Shown here: one piece after another, positions 1-8,602 of the stretch
Layout: every line of letters begins with the position of its first letter
Numbering within the stretch: the first letter of the stretch is position 1
From: an uncultured Collinsella sp.
Lineage (GTDB): Bacteria; Actinomycetota; Coriobacteriia; Coriobacteriales; Coriobacteriaceae
DNA: 64,000 nucleotides
Assembly: GCA_958412345.1 (NCBI GenBank)
Contig: CATYSO010000004.1
Coordinates: forward strand, 68,358-132,357
Direction: 5' to 3'
Notes under the pieces: model-generated
The model's database searches: none
The model's input: only the letters and a program-made list of their open reading frames with translations
Told to the model about the DNA's origin: nothing
Position numbers and translations under genes: made by a program

Positions 1-1
1 C

Positions 2-487
2 GATTTCTTCCGTGGCGTGCCGAGCCTGCTGTTCATCTACTTCTTCTTTTTGGTGCTGCCTCAGTACAAGATTTCACTGCCGTCGTTTTGGATGCTCACG
101 CTTCCCGTCGCGCTCGCTGCAGCCGGCGTACTTGCCGAGATCCTCCGCGCCGGCGTCAACGCCGTACCGCGTGGCCAGGTCGAGGCAGCCCAGGCGCTCG
201 GCCTCTCCAAGGCCAAAATCACCTTTAAAATCGTGCTGCCCCAGGCGATTCGCTTTATCATCCCGTCGCTGATCTCGCAGCTCGTGGTGGTAGTCAAGGA
301 CACCACCGTTGCCTACGTGGTGAGCTACCCCGACCTCATGCAAAACGCCCGCGTGCTCATTACCAACTACGACGCCCTCGTGTCGGTCTACCTGGTTATC
401 GCGGTCATCTACATCCTCATCAACGTCGCGATCAACAAGGCCGCTGTCTATGTTTCGCACAAGACCGGCGCGACCATCATCCGCTAA
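2..487 (+). CDS. Amino-acid ABC transporter permease, 5' truncated
   Basis: This is the C-terminal part of a polar amino-acid uptake permease (HisM/GlnP type); the reading frame is open from base 2 and the start lies outside the window. Several hydrophobic spans are visible. The cytoplasmic EAA loop that docks the ATPase is clear (EAAQALGLSKAKITFKIVLP region at bases 185-245). It ends 36 bases before the ATPase gene, so the two form an operon, with a substrate-binding protein probably upstream and out of view. The substrate cannot be read from this fragment. Confidence 0.9.
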   Translation, partial: DFFRGVPSLLFIYFFFLVLPQYKISLPSFWMLTLPVALAAAGVLAEILRAGVNAVPRGQVEAAQALGLSKAKITFKIVLPQAIRFIIPSLISQLVVVVKDTTVAYVVSYPDLMQNARVLITNYDALVSVYLVIAVIYILINVAINKAAVYVSHKTGATIIR

Positions 488-523
488 CGCTTTACCATTT
501 CGAGTCATAAGGAGCCGAGCACC

Positions 524-1288
<765 letters not shown>

Positions 1289-1298
1289 CCCAATTGCC

Positions 1299-2150
1299 AT
1301 GTTCGCTCGCCAAGACCATCCAAACTCGAAAGTTACACCTATGATCGGAACTCGCACTTCATCGTCATACACCCCGCACGTCGACGTCGATCCCGCCGAC
1401 CGCCCGCTCATCCTCGTCGCGCCGCGTTGGGAAGAGGCGAAGCCGTTTTTAAGCGAGACGCTCTCCCCCAACGAGGAAATCGCAAGTGTCTTTGTCGATG
1501 CCATCCTTGCCGCCGGCGGCCTGCCGCTGCAGATGTCCATCACCGAGGACATTGAGGTCATCCGCCATTACGTCGATATCGCCGACGGTATCGCTATTCC
1601 CGGCGGCCCGGATGTCAACCCCAAACGCTGGGGCGATGATCGACCCTACGACCCCACCCTCTGCTGCGAGATCCGCGATAGCTTTGAGTTTAAGCTGGTC
1701 GGCGAGGTGCTCCGCGCCAAAAAGCCGCTCTTTACCACCTGCCGCGGCACGCAGTTGCTCAATGTCGCCACTGGCGGCACCCTGTGCATGGACGTGCCGA
1801 GCCTGGGCGCTCGCGAGGGCCGCACACAGTGGCGCCATACCCACGTGCTCAACGATCCCGTGCACCCTGTCGAGGTCATGCCGGGCTCGCTGCTGGAGCG
1901 CGCGCTTGGCGGCCACAGACTGATCCAGACCAACTCAGCACATCACTGCTGCGTCGATCGTCTGGGTAAAAGCACGCGCTTGGTCGCCAAGGCAACCGAC
2001 GGTGTTCCCGAGTGCATCGAGGTCGAAGGCCAACCATTCTGTCTAGGCGTGCAATGGCATCCCGAGTACACGTGGAAGACGCTCGAAACCGACTTTAACC
2101 TGTGGAAGTCGTTTGTCGAGGCGGCGGCAAAGGTAAAGCAGGCCCGCTAG
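1299..2150 (+). CDS. C26 family gamma-glutamyl hydrolase / class I glutamine amidotransferase-like protein
   Basis: The 283-residue product resembles gamma-glutamyl-gamma-aminobutyrate hydrolases (PuuD-like, peptidase C26). The nucleophile elbow FTTCRGTQLLN places the catalytic cysteine at residue 148. The histidine and glutamate of the triad lie in GVQWHPEYTW (H254, E256). The start is uncertain: neither this ATG nor the in-frame ATG at 1341 (residue 15) has a strong ribosome binding site, and the conserved region begins only near residue 34. It follows the amino-acid transporter by 10 bases, so it may act on an imported gamma-glutamyl compound; that link is inferred from position. Confidence 0.85.
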   Translation: MFARQDHPNSKVTPMIGTRTSSSYTPHVDVDPADRPLILVAPRWEEAKPFLSETLSPNEEIASVFVDAILAAGGLPLQMSITEDIEVIRHYVDIADGIAIPGGPDVNPKRWGDDRPYDPTLCCEIRDSFEFKLVGEVLRAKKPLFTTCRGTQLLNVATGGTLCMDVPSLGAREGRTQWRHTHVLNDPVHPVEVMPGSLLERALGGHRLIQTNSAHHCCVDRLGKSTRLVAKATDGVPECIEVEGQPFCLGVQWHPEYTWKTLETDFNLWKSFVEAAAKVKQAR

Positions 2151-2183
2151 CTCGCAAGCTACACAAGTTAAAGCCTCCTAAGC

Positions 2184-2230
2184 CAGGGGGGGGCGGACAC
2201 CAGCTACGGTGCCCGCCCCCCCCTGTATTT
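2184..2230 (+). terminator. GC-rich intrinsic terminator
   Basis: An inverted repeat with eight consecutive G bases in the left arm and eight C bases in the right arm (2184-2225) is followed by TATTT. It lies 33 bases after the amidohydrolase stop and before a convergent gene, so it may stop transcription from both sides. Confidence 0.75.
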
Positions 2231-2263
2231 GATATGCTCGGTATGATTATCCCTCACAAACAA

Positions 2264-3082
2264 TCAGAGAAATCTCGACCGCAATCGGTCGACAGTAAAG
2301 CAAATGATAAAAACGCTTGCTACGTTTATGAGGCAGTCAATTAAAATCGAGATGCATTGACCATTCCCCAACGGGGTCACACCGCAAGTCCACATGAGCA
2401 TCGAGGACGGAAGCGGAAGCATGGAATCGGCTCCGAGCTGTATGTAGATCGCTACGACGTTGACAAGCAACAACATGCCAATGGGACCGAAGCCAGACCC
2501 AAAATAAGAAACAACGATCACACTAGAAACCGTGTATGCCAGGCAGACGACACTGGTCAGAAGAAGTCGATAGCAAAATATATCTAGGTTGAAATACTGT
2601 TGTGCATCCGAAACGATCGCGCAGTTAAGACGGTACAAAACGACGCTCGACAGGACAAAGGCGCCCAAAAGGGCGAAAGAAGACAGCATCGCTCGCGCAA
2701 CGATAGCGCATACACGCTTCCCTCCCCGAGCCTCCGACAACCCCCACGGTTCCTCAACAAAGCCCGAACTGACAAAGCACGGAACAATGCAAGCCGCGAT
2801 GAACGGAAAGAACAATGCGTGAGCCAACGGGGCCACGTTGAACAGCAGACCGCGAAAAACCTCTGCATTACCAAATAGAAGGACATCCTCTGCCGATAGC
2901 CGAAGCGTCGGGTCTGGGAAAAAGCCCAAGAAACTGTTCTCACGGAGGCTACAGAACCACATCGGGAAAGAATTAAGCTGCAATACCACCATGTACGCAT
3001 AAATTGCCAGGATTAAGGCGTATGCCCATTTGCTCACATGCTTCAATTCTGAATGGAGGAACCTTTTAATCTGACGAGCCAT
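2264..3082 (-). CDS. ABC-2 type permease-like membrane protein
   Basis: This 272-residue protein has about six hydrophobic spans and no soluble domain. It is the last gene of an ATPase-permease-permease set, a layout typical of BcrAB/LanFEG antibiotic or bacteriocin self-protection transporters. I chose the ATG at 3082 because GGAGGTG precedes it by six bases; the open frame runs further up to 3100. It overlaps the preceding permease gene by 17 bases, which suggests translational coupling. Sequence identity to a named family cannot be judged by eye, so the assignment rests on topology and context. Confidence 0.75.
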   Translation of the reverse strand: MARQIKRFLHSELKHVSKWAYALILAIYAYMVVLQLNSFPMWFCSLRENSFLGFFPDPTLRLSAEDVLLFGNAEVFRGLLFNVAPLAHALFFPFIAACIVPCFVSSGFVEEPWGLSEARGGKRVCAIVARAMLSSFALLGAFVLSSVVLYRLNCAIVSDAQQYFNLDIFCYRLLLTSVVCLAYTVSSVIVVSYFGSGFGPIGMLLLVNVVAIYIQLGADSMLPLPSSMLMWTCGVTPLGNGQCISILIDCLINVASVFIICFTVDRLRSRFL

Positions 3083-3890
3083 TGAGCACACCTCCGACAT
3101 GACAGGTCACGAGAGTGTAAATCAATACCGATAGACAGCCGGCTGCCGCGCCATACCCCAGAAGCGTGAGCTGGCCCATATCGCTATACCCAAGGGCACA
3201 TCCGACTCCAAGGTACGGCCCCGGAAGGAGGAAGATCCATCGCAAAGATGGTATAGGCGCCTGAAGGAAGGCTCCGTAGAGCGTCAAGCTCATGACAAAT
3301 CCAATTATCACCGCAGCCCCGCTAAATACAGCGCTGCTTGTGATCCGATAGATGGTCACCGTCTCCAACGCAACCGATATCACCAATACGGCGTTGATTA
3401 ACATCGCAGGCAAAAATGCAGCCAGCATTCCGTGCGTGCAGTTTTGTCCCCCACGTATTATGGCTATTGCAAGCAGAAGAAGGCAAAGCACGCTATATGC
3501 TGCGACAATCATTAAAGCAGACGAAAGCACGTGTGCCAGAGCCCCATTAAAGCGGGCGAGGCCTCTTGCCGAAGAAATTCGGTATCCCTCTTTATAGCCA
3601 TGCTCCTGTAAAAGCACCAGACAAATGATGAGTGGGACGAACAGGGATGTACCGGCAAAAGCACTGCGCGCAAGGGACTCGTCAGGCGCAGAAGGGTCGA
3701 TTACATTCCAGATGAAACCAATATCCTCCCCACAAACGCCATTGCCAAAGGCTAGCAACGTTGCTCCGTTATTTAGGATGACGCCAAAGAGAAGACCGAA
3801 CGTCAACATAAGCGCAAGACCAAACTGCGCCGGGAACATTCTGTGCAAACGCATCAAATCTGCCCTTATGGGACGAATCGCCTGCTTCAT
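3066..3890 (-). CDS. ABC-2 type permease-like membrane protein
   Basis: The 274-residue product has a basic N-terminus, a first membrane span near residue 25, a large non-cytoplasmic segment (residues 45-85) and five further hydrophobic spans. It starts inside the stop codon of the ATPase gene (ATGA overlap), so the two are co-translated. With the downstream paralogue-like permease it probably forms the membrane channel of one transporter. LanE/LanG immunity permeases have this size and topology; the exact family is not certain. Confidence 0.78.
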   Translation of the reverse strand: MKQAIRPIRADLMRLHRMFPAQFGLALMLTFGLLFGVILNNGATLLAFGNGVCGEDIGFIWNVIDPSAPDESLARSAFAGTSLFVPLIICLVLLQEHGYKEGYRISSARGLARFNGALAHVLSSALMIVAAYSVLCLLLLAIAIIRGGQNCTHGMLAAFLPAMLINAVLVISVALETVTIYRITSSAVFSGAAVIIGFVMSLTLYGAFLQAPIPSLRWIFLLPGPYLGVGCALGYSDMGQLTLLGYGAAAGCLSVLIYTLVTCHVGGVLNGSSD

Positions 3891-4612
3891 AGCGAGACCG
3901 CCTTCATCAAGCGCCTGTAATACTCTTTTAGGGACGACGCCTCATCCCTTATGACATCCATCGATTCTTTTTTCAGCAGTTCACCGTCATGGATAAACAC
4001 GCAACTTGTTGCAACCGATGCCAACTCATCCAAATCATGGCTAGAGATGAGCATGGTCTTGCCCTGCTCCCGATTCAATCGTCCGATAAGTGCCCATATA
4101 TTCTCGATGCCCAGCGGGTCCAACCCATTTGCCGGCTCATCAAAAATAAGCAAGTCAGTGTCACCCAACAAAGCCGTAGCTATATCCAGCCGCCGTTTCA
4201 TTCCCAGAGAAAAACTGCTCATGCTCTTTTTCTCTTCGACGTCCAGTCCAACCAGACTCAAAACGCGAGGAACCTCATGTTTCTCATCGAGCCCCCATTC
4301 CGCACATCGGATCTGAAGATTCTCAGCCGCACTGAGGGATTGGTATGCTCCGCAGGAATCTGGCACATAGCCGACACGCGTCCGCATCAGGCTCAGCTCT
4401 TTTTTCGACTTGCCTCCAAAGAGCTCCACGCTCCCCGACGATGGCTCGCAGAGGCCCAAGACGATTTTAATAAGCGTGCTTTTGCCCGCACCGTTTGCAC
4501 CAACAAGGGCACAGAGCTCAGACTGATGCACCTCGAAGGAAACGTCATGCAAAACGCGCCGCTTCCCATAGCGCTTCGACACCTTTGATAGCTTTACCGC
4601 TGGTGCGCTCAT
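3887..4612 (-). CDS. ABC transporter ATPase (BcrA/LanF-like)
   Basis: This 241-residue ATPase shows Walker A GANGAGKST (38-46), signature FSLGMKRRLD (134-143) and Walker B LLIFDEPANGLD (154-165). The FSLGMKRRL form of the signature is characteristic of the BcrA/CcmA-type drug and lantibiotic efflux ATPases. It heads the run of three transporter genes and lies about 70 bases downstream of a small cysteine-rich peptide gene, separated by a hairpin. I infer export of, or immunity to, that peptide or a related antimicrobial. Confidence 0.9.
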   Translation of the reverse strand: MSAPAVKLSKVSKRYGKRRVLHDVSFEVHQSELCALVGANGAGKSTLIKIVLGLCEPSSGSVELFGGKSKKELSLMRTRVGYVPDSCGAYQSLSAAENLQIRCAEWGLDEKHEVPRVLSLVGLDVEEKKSMSSFSLGMKRRLDIATALLGDTDLLIFDEPANGLDPLGIENIWALIGRLNREQGKTMLISSHDLDELASVATSCVFIHDGELLKKESMDVIRDEASSLKEYYRRLMKAVSL

Positions 4613-4642
4613 AGTCCACCCATTCTGCTAGATAACAAAACC

Positions 4643-4672
4643 GCTGTTGCCAGACTGTCGTCTGGCAACAGC
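4643..4672 (-). terminator. Perfect 13-bp hairpin between peptide gene and ABC genes
   Basis: A 13-bp perfect inverted repeat with a 4-base loop (GCTGTTGCCAGAC / GTCTGGCAACAGC) is followed on the minus strand by GGTTTTGTT. It sits between the cysteine-rich peptide gene and the ATPase. A leaky terminator here would give more peptide than transporter transcript, as is common in bacteriocin operons. Confidence 0.75.
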
Positions 4673-4680
4673 CACAACTG

Positions 4681-4809
4681 CTAGGAATAAACACCGCAGT
4701 AGTTTTTACTGCAGTTCTTGGTGCAGACGCGTGCTCCACAGAATTTTTTGCAGTAACCGTTGCACCCACCACCGGGGTCCACATAGCTCGGCTTTACTAT
4801 CCAGCTCAT
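4681..4809 (-). CDS. Small six-cysteine peptide (42 aa), candidate RiPP or bacteriocin precursor
   Basis: A 42-codon frame begins with ATG at 4809, preceded by an excellent AGGAGG five bases upstream, and ends in TAG at 4681. It begins MSWIVKPSYVDPGGG, then carries six cysteines (residues 16, 20, 24, 29, 33, 38), spaced C-x3-C-x3-C-x4-C-x3-C-x4-C, with lysines and aromatic residues between them. A promoter and a downstream hairpin frame it, and an ATPase plus two permeases follow. No radical SAM, YcaO or LanM enzyme is in view, so the peptide may be disulfide-bonded or matured by an enzyme elsewhere. A small metal-binding protein is the main alternative. Confidence 0.75.
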   Translation of the reverse strand: MSWIVKPSYVDPGGGCNGYCKKFCGARVCTKNCSKNYCGVYS

Positions 4810-4847
4810 ATCGTTCCTCCTTTCTCTTATCGAATTTACTTCTAGTT

Positions 4848-4876
4848 ATTGTTTGCCGATAGCTTGAATTTGTCAA
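4848..4876 (-). promoter_or_regulatory. Promoter of the peptide-ABC transporter operon
   Basis: On the minus strand TTGACA (4876-4871) is followed after 17 bases by AACAAT (4853-4848), a perfect -35 and a 4/6 match to the -10 box. It is about 40 bases upstream of the peptide start codon, with no other gene on that strand to serve. Confidence 0.7.
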
Positions 4877-4955
4877 GATAATTTCAAAAGAAAGGACCTA
4901 CGTTAAACACGGGTCCCATCGCACTGATATTTCGTTTTTAGCTGTTCGCTTTACG

Positions 4956-5285
4956 CTACTCGTCGCTCAAATCGACGGCGAAGACTGATGTCGGAAGCGA
5001 CGCCTCGTTGCCTCCGCCGTCCCGCATCTGCCTCACGACATTTTTTGCGCGCTCGACAATAAGCTCCTCGAGCTCCTCCTCGCTCACACGCTGAATAATA
5101 TCTCCCGGCTGACAATCAAGTTCATCACAGATATCGAGAAGCGTCTTGAGGCGAATGGCTTTAATTTTTCCGTTTCTTAGCTTTGAAATATTAGCCGGAG
5201 TATGCCCCGTCGCCCGAATCAGATCGGCGCTGGTCTTTCCGGTCTTAAGCAGCTGTGTCTCGAGCTCGATGATGAGATAGCTCAT
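4956..5285 (-). CDS. XRE family HTH transcriptional regulator
   Basis: This 109-residue protein carries a Cro/C1-type helix-turn-helix spanning roughly residues 15-65 (SADLIRATGHTPANISKLRN), followed by an acidic helical tail. The start has GGGAGG six bases upstream. It follows a DUF2975 membrane-protein gene by 9 bases, and this pairing of a short XRE repressor with a DUF2975 protein recurs widely in Gram-positive bacteria. It lies 80 bases upstream of the peptide-operon promoter, so it could also regulate that operon, but no operator was recognised. Confidence 0.88.
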   Translation of the reverse strand: MSYLIIELETQLLKTGKTSADLIRATGHTPANISKLRNGKIKAIRLKTLLDICDELDCQPGDIIQRVSEEELEELIVERAKNVVRQMRDGGGNEASLPTSVFAVDLSDE

Positions 5286-5294
5286 GTTTCCTCC

Positions 5295-5855
5295 CTACAC
5301 AAGCTCATCAGACTGCTCTTGGAGCAGCGAGGCATAACTCCAGATCGCCGAGATAAATAAACAGACGACCGCGCCGATAAACGACCCCGCATCCAAGGTA
5401 ACACCTTGGCAAATCGCAACAACGAAGGAATGAGGCACGATGTAAAGCTCCAGTCCGCCAATGGTGAGATCGACCGATTCATAGGCATCAACAAGCGAAA
5501 CCGCGGCGTTAACAGCAAAGGCAAGTGCAAGAACACGGATAAGCCGCACATGCGCCTTGGTAAAGGGCGATACGCCCCGCGAGATGTTACGGCTGATTCC
5601 GCACAAAACGACAAGCGAAACACCCGCGACAAGCGCCATGCACAGTCCGCTTGGGATAACGATGCGCCCGCCATCGAGAAGCGTCACGACACCGAAAGAA
5701 TCGACGGAAGCAACGTTTGCAATCGCATACCAGATCACGTAAACAACCAACGCGGCAAAAGCGACGAGCATTCCCGCAAAAACGACCGTCATGCAAAAAC
5801 CGAGCTTCCTGATATTTTCGCGCGCCTTGGTCATGCGCTGAACGCTGTTGGACAT
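5295..5855 (-). CDS. DUF2975 family membrane protein
   Basis: The 186-residue product has four hydrophobic segments (about residues 20-45, 60-85, 100-125, 145-170), the layout of DUF2975 proteins. I start it at 5855 (MSNSVQRMTKAR), where GAGGGTGAG precedes the ATG; the open frame continues upstream to 5954 without a binding site. It is co-transcribed with the XRE regulator that follows. The molecular role of DUF2975 is not established. Confidence 0.8.
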   Translation of the reverse strand: MSNSVQRMTKARENIRKLGFCMTVVFAGMLVAFAALVVYVIWYAIANVASVDSFGVVTLLDGGRIVIPSGLCMALVAGVSLVVLCGISRNISRGVSPFTKAHVRLIRVLALAFAVNAAVSLVDAYESVDLTIGGLELYIVPHSFVVAICQGVTLDAGSFIGAVVCLFISAIWSYASLLQEQSDELV

Positions 5856-5997
5856 ACACTCACCCTCATTGAACCTATCGTTATCGGAATAGTTTATCGA
5901 ACAACGATATGGATTGCATGCGGAAAGCCCCGCCAGTGCGCATAGCCCACTCACTAATCAGAATGGGTGAGAGTGGATTTTTGGACACGTATCGAAC

Positions 5998-6061
5998 GAG
6001 AGTGGATAATCTCCCACTTTGAGGCCGCCACCGGGCCTAAAACGGGAGATTATCCACTCTC
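5998..6061. repeat. 18-bp perfect inverted repeat hairpin
   Basis: Two 18-base arms (5998-6015 and 6044-6061, GAGAGTGGATAATCTCCC and its complement) flank a 28-base spacer that itself holds a GGCC-rich stem. The sequence TTGGACACG lies just to the left, and the hairpin at the far end of the window carries nearly the same octamer in its loop. It lies between convergent transcription units and could act as a bidirectional terminator, though no T-run is present. Confidence 0.65.
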
Positions 6062-6129
6062 ATAGTCATTGGGGACGCCCTTTTATGTCTACATCAACGG
6101 ACTCTGGGCGACACAAGGCCTGCAAGCTC

Positions 6130-6486
6130 TTATTCAGCCGCCTCGCGCAGGGCCGACATCGTAGCCGCATATTGCTGTTGCAGCGCATGCATTCCCTCGC
6201 GAGCGCCGTCAACGGCATCGGCGCCGCGCAGCGCTTCGGTCACCACGACCGCCGGCTCGTACAGATTATCGAATCCCAGGTTCTGGCTCACGCCCTTGAG
6301 CGTATGCACCGCCATAAACGCTTCCTTGGCATCTCCTGCCGCCATGGCAGCTTCCAGCTTGTCCATGCTCTCGTCATCCAAAAACTTGAGGGCAAAGCGG
6401 GCAAGCATTTCCTCGCCCATCAGCCGAGCGCACGCGTCATCATAATTAGCGCCGATCTTCTCATACGCCTCACGCATGGAAATCAT
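6130..6486 (-). CDS. Hpt domain phosphotransfer protein
   Basis: This 118-residue all-helical protein contains the histidine phosphotransfer motif HTLKG (H61), the site that accepts phosphate from a receiver domain. AAAGGAG precedes the start. It lies 24 bases downstream of a gene for a receiver/HD-GYP protein on the same strand, so the two may form part of a phosphorelay. No sensor kinase for it is in view. Confidence 0.9.
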   Translation of the reverse strand: MISMREAYEKIGANYDDACARLMGEEMLARFALKFLDDESMDKLEAAMAAGDAKEAFMAVHTLKGVSQNLGFDNLYEPAVVVTEALRGADAVDGAREGMHALQQQYAATMSALREAAE

Positions 6487-6510
6487 GGGTTAAAAACTCC
6501 TTTGGTCAAA

Positions 6511-8391
6511 CTAAATCGTGGGAAACGCAACGACGTCGGCGGGGCGTGCCAACGTCTCGGCAATTTGGTCTTGCACCTCGAGCAGGCAATCGAGCAGCAG
6601 CGGGTTAAAGGTGCCGCACTTACCGTCCAGGATCATCTGGATCGCCTTCTCGTGCGGGATAGCGTCCTTGTACACGCGCACGCTCGTCAGGGCATCGTAC
6701 ACGTCAGCCACCGAAACCACCTGTGCGGCGATGGGAATTTCGTCGCCCTTAAGGCCATCGGGATAACCCTTGCCGTCCCAGCGCTCGTGATGCCAACGCG
6801 CAATCTGGTACGCATATTCCATAAGCGCATTGCCGGCGTGATGGCTACCCAGTTCAAGCAGCATGTCGGCGCCGATCGTGGTATGCGTCTTCATAATCTC
6901 GAACTCCTCGGGCGTAAGGCGTCCGGGCTTGTTGAGGATCGCATCGTCAATCGACATCTTGCCGATATCGTGCAGCGCCGAAGCCAGGGCGATCGTGGAG
7001 CGTTCCTCATTGTCGAGGGAGATCGTGCCGCTACGCTGGACCAGACAGCCAAGCAGCAGCTCGGTCAGCTTTTCGATGTTCGTAACGTGCCTGCCGCTCT
7101 CGCCGTTGCGAAGCTCCATGACGCCGGCCATGATGTCGATGAGCATGCGGCTGTTCTTGACGCGCTCGTTGTACTGCTGGGACAGCAGGTTCGTCAGGCG
7201 GCGCTGTTTGGCGTATAGGCGGATGGTGTTGCTTACACGGCGGCGCACGACACGGGAGTCAAACGGGCGGTTGATATAGTCCGAGGCGCCCAGCTCGTAC
7301 GCGCGCAGAACCATATCATCGGAATCTTCGCTCGAAATCATGATGACAGGCAGATTATCGATACCCGTTCGGCGCGACAGATCGGCCAGCACCTCAAAGC
7401 CGCTTATGCCCGGCATGACAATGTCCAGCATCACGAGCGACAACTCATCGCCATAGCGGTCGACCATGTCGAGCGCTATACGACCGTTATCGGCCTCGAG
7501 GATGCAATACTCGTCCTTGAGCATCTCGCTGAGAATGGCTCGGTTCATCTCGGAGTCATCGATAATAAGCACCAAGGGCTTTTCGCTTTGGAAGGCCTCG
7601 ATGGAATCGGCATCGGTCACGACCGTACCGGCTTTTGCCTTAGCGCGGCTCAATAACTGGGCAGCGCGGCCAACGCCCTCATCGACCGTCTCGCCATGAA
7701 TGCGAACGCCACCAACACATGCCGTCAAGCTCACGTACTCATGGCCCGGAATAATCGTGGAACGAACGGCATCGGACACCTGATGCAGGCGACGGGTGAA
7801 GTCATCGGAGGGAATATTGGGCATGACAACCACAAACTTGTCGCAGCCATAGCGCACAAGCTCGTCAGTCGAACGGATTCCGCTGCGTATGGCTGTCGCC
7901 ACAGCACCGAGCGCAAGGTCGCCGGCATGACGGCCACATGTATCGTTGAAGACCCTAAAATCATCAAGGTCGATCATCGCAACGCCGGCATTCATGCGGG
8001 CGCTTCGGAGCTTTTCCTCGTAATATCGGCGATTGCGCACATTCGTCAGCACGTCGGTGTAGACAAGGTCCTCTTCTGCAGCCTCTTGCTCATCAATCGG
8101 ACGCACCATCAGCAGGACGTGAGGCTCGCCCTCGACCTTCAGAGGGCGCAGGCGAGCGCGGTACTCAGTGCCATCATTGAGCAGTTGCTCCGACACCTCA
8201 TCGGAGTCTGCCAAAGCCTCAAGACTCGACTGGCGCAAACAAGGACACCGATCGCCGGCGAGCAGGCAGTTAGGCTCGCTCTTAATCTGATCGGCCGACA
8301 GCAAACGCACCACGGGGTAGGTCTTCGCGACGCGGGCGACCTCAGCGGCAGCCTCCTCGTCGGTTAGATTGACCTCGTGATTATTGAGCAT
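6511..8391 (-). CDS. GGDEF-like / receiver / HD-GYP fusion protein
   Basis: The 626-residue protein has four parts. Residues 1-100 form a sensory-like region with Cys42, Cys49 and Cys51. A GGDEF-like domain (about 105-265) has the degenerate signature YGCDKF at 181-186 instead of GGDEF. A receiver domain (271-390) keeps the acidic pair D278/D279 and phospho-acceptor D323, but has Arg where Lys is usual in the KPF motif. The HD-GYP phosphodiesterase domain (about 425-615) retains HDIGK (474-478) and HHERWDGKGYPDGL (534-547). I infer phosphorylation-controlled hydrolysis of c-di-GMP, with the GGDEF module acting as a sensor for a nucleotide rather than a cyclase. Confidence 0.93.
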   Translation of the reverse strand: MLNNHEVNLTDEEAAAEVARVAKTYPVVRLLSADQIKSEPNCLLAGDRCPCLRQSSLEALADSDEVSEQLLNDGTEYRARLRPLKVEGEPHVLLMVRPIDEQEAAEEDLVYTDVLTNVRNRRYYEEKLRSARMNAGVAMIDLDDFRVFNDTCGRHAGDLALGAVATAIRSGIRSTDELVRYGCDKFVVVMPNIPSDDFTRRLHQVSDAVRSTIIPGHEYVSLTACVGGVRIHGETVDEGVGRAAQLLSRAKAKAGTVVTDADSIEAFQSEKPLVLIIDDSEMNRAILSEMLKDEYCILEADNGRIALDMVDRYGDELSLVMLDIVMPGISGFEVLADLSRRTGIDNLPVIMISSEDSDDMVLRAYELGASDYINRPFDSRVVRRRVSNTIRLYAKQRRLTNLLSQQYNERVKNSRMLIDIMAGVMELRNGESGRHVTNIEKLTELLLGCLVQRSGTISLDNEERSTIALASALHDIGKMSIDDAILNKPGRLTPEEFEIMKTHTTIGADMLLELGSHHAGNALMEYAYQIARWHHERWDGKGYPDGLKGDEIPIAAQVVSVADVYDALTSVRVYKDAIPHEKAIQMILDGKCGTFNPLLLDCLLEVQDQIAETLARPADVVAFPTI

Positions 8392-8602
8392 ATGGGGCCC
8401 TTTCGATAGTTTCGCATGGTAGCGGTGGGTTCCAAATGCTACAAGGGTAACACCTTGTCGATGCAGGTAAGTACGTGAATGCTGTTACATTTTTATGAGT
8501 TGGCAGGCGGCGCGATTGAAGTCGCAGACGTGAGGTTTTGAGCACATTTGTTAACACGGCCGAAACGTTTGCGGGTGAAGCCTGCTTTAGCCATTGCGGG
8601 TG

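Noticed and set aside
6019..7218. A 399-codon plus-strand frame over the Hpt and HD-GYP genes
   Set aside because: Both minus-strand genes have clear catalytic motifs; this frame is their GC-driven shadow.
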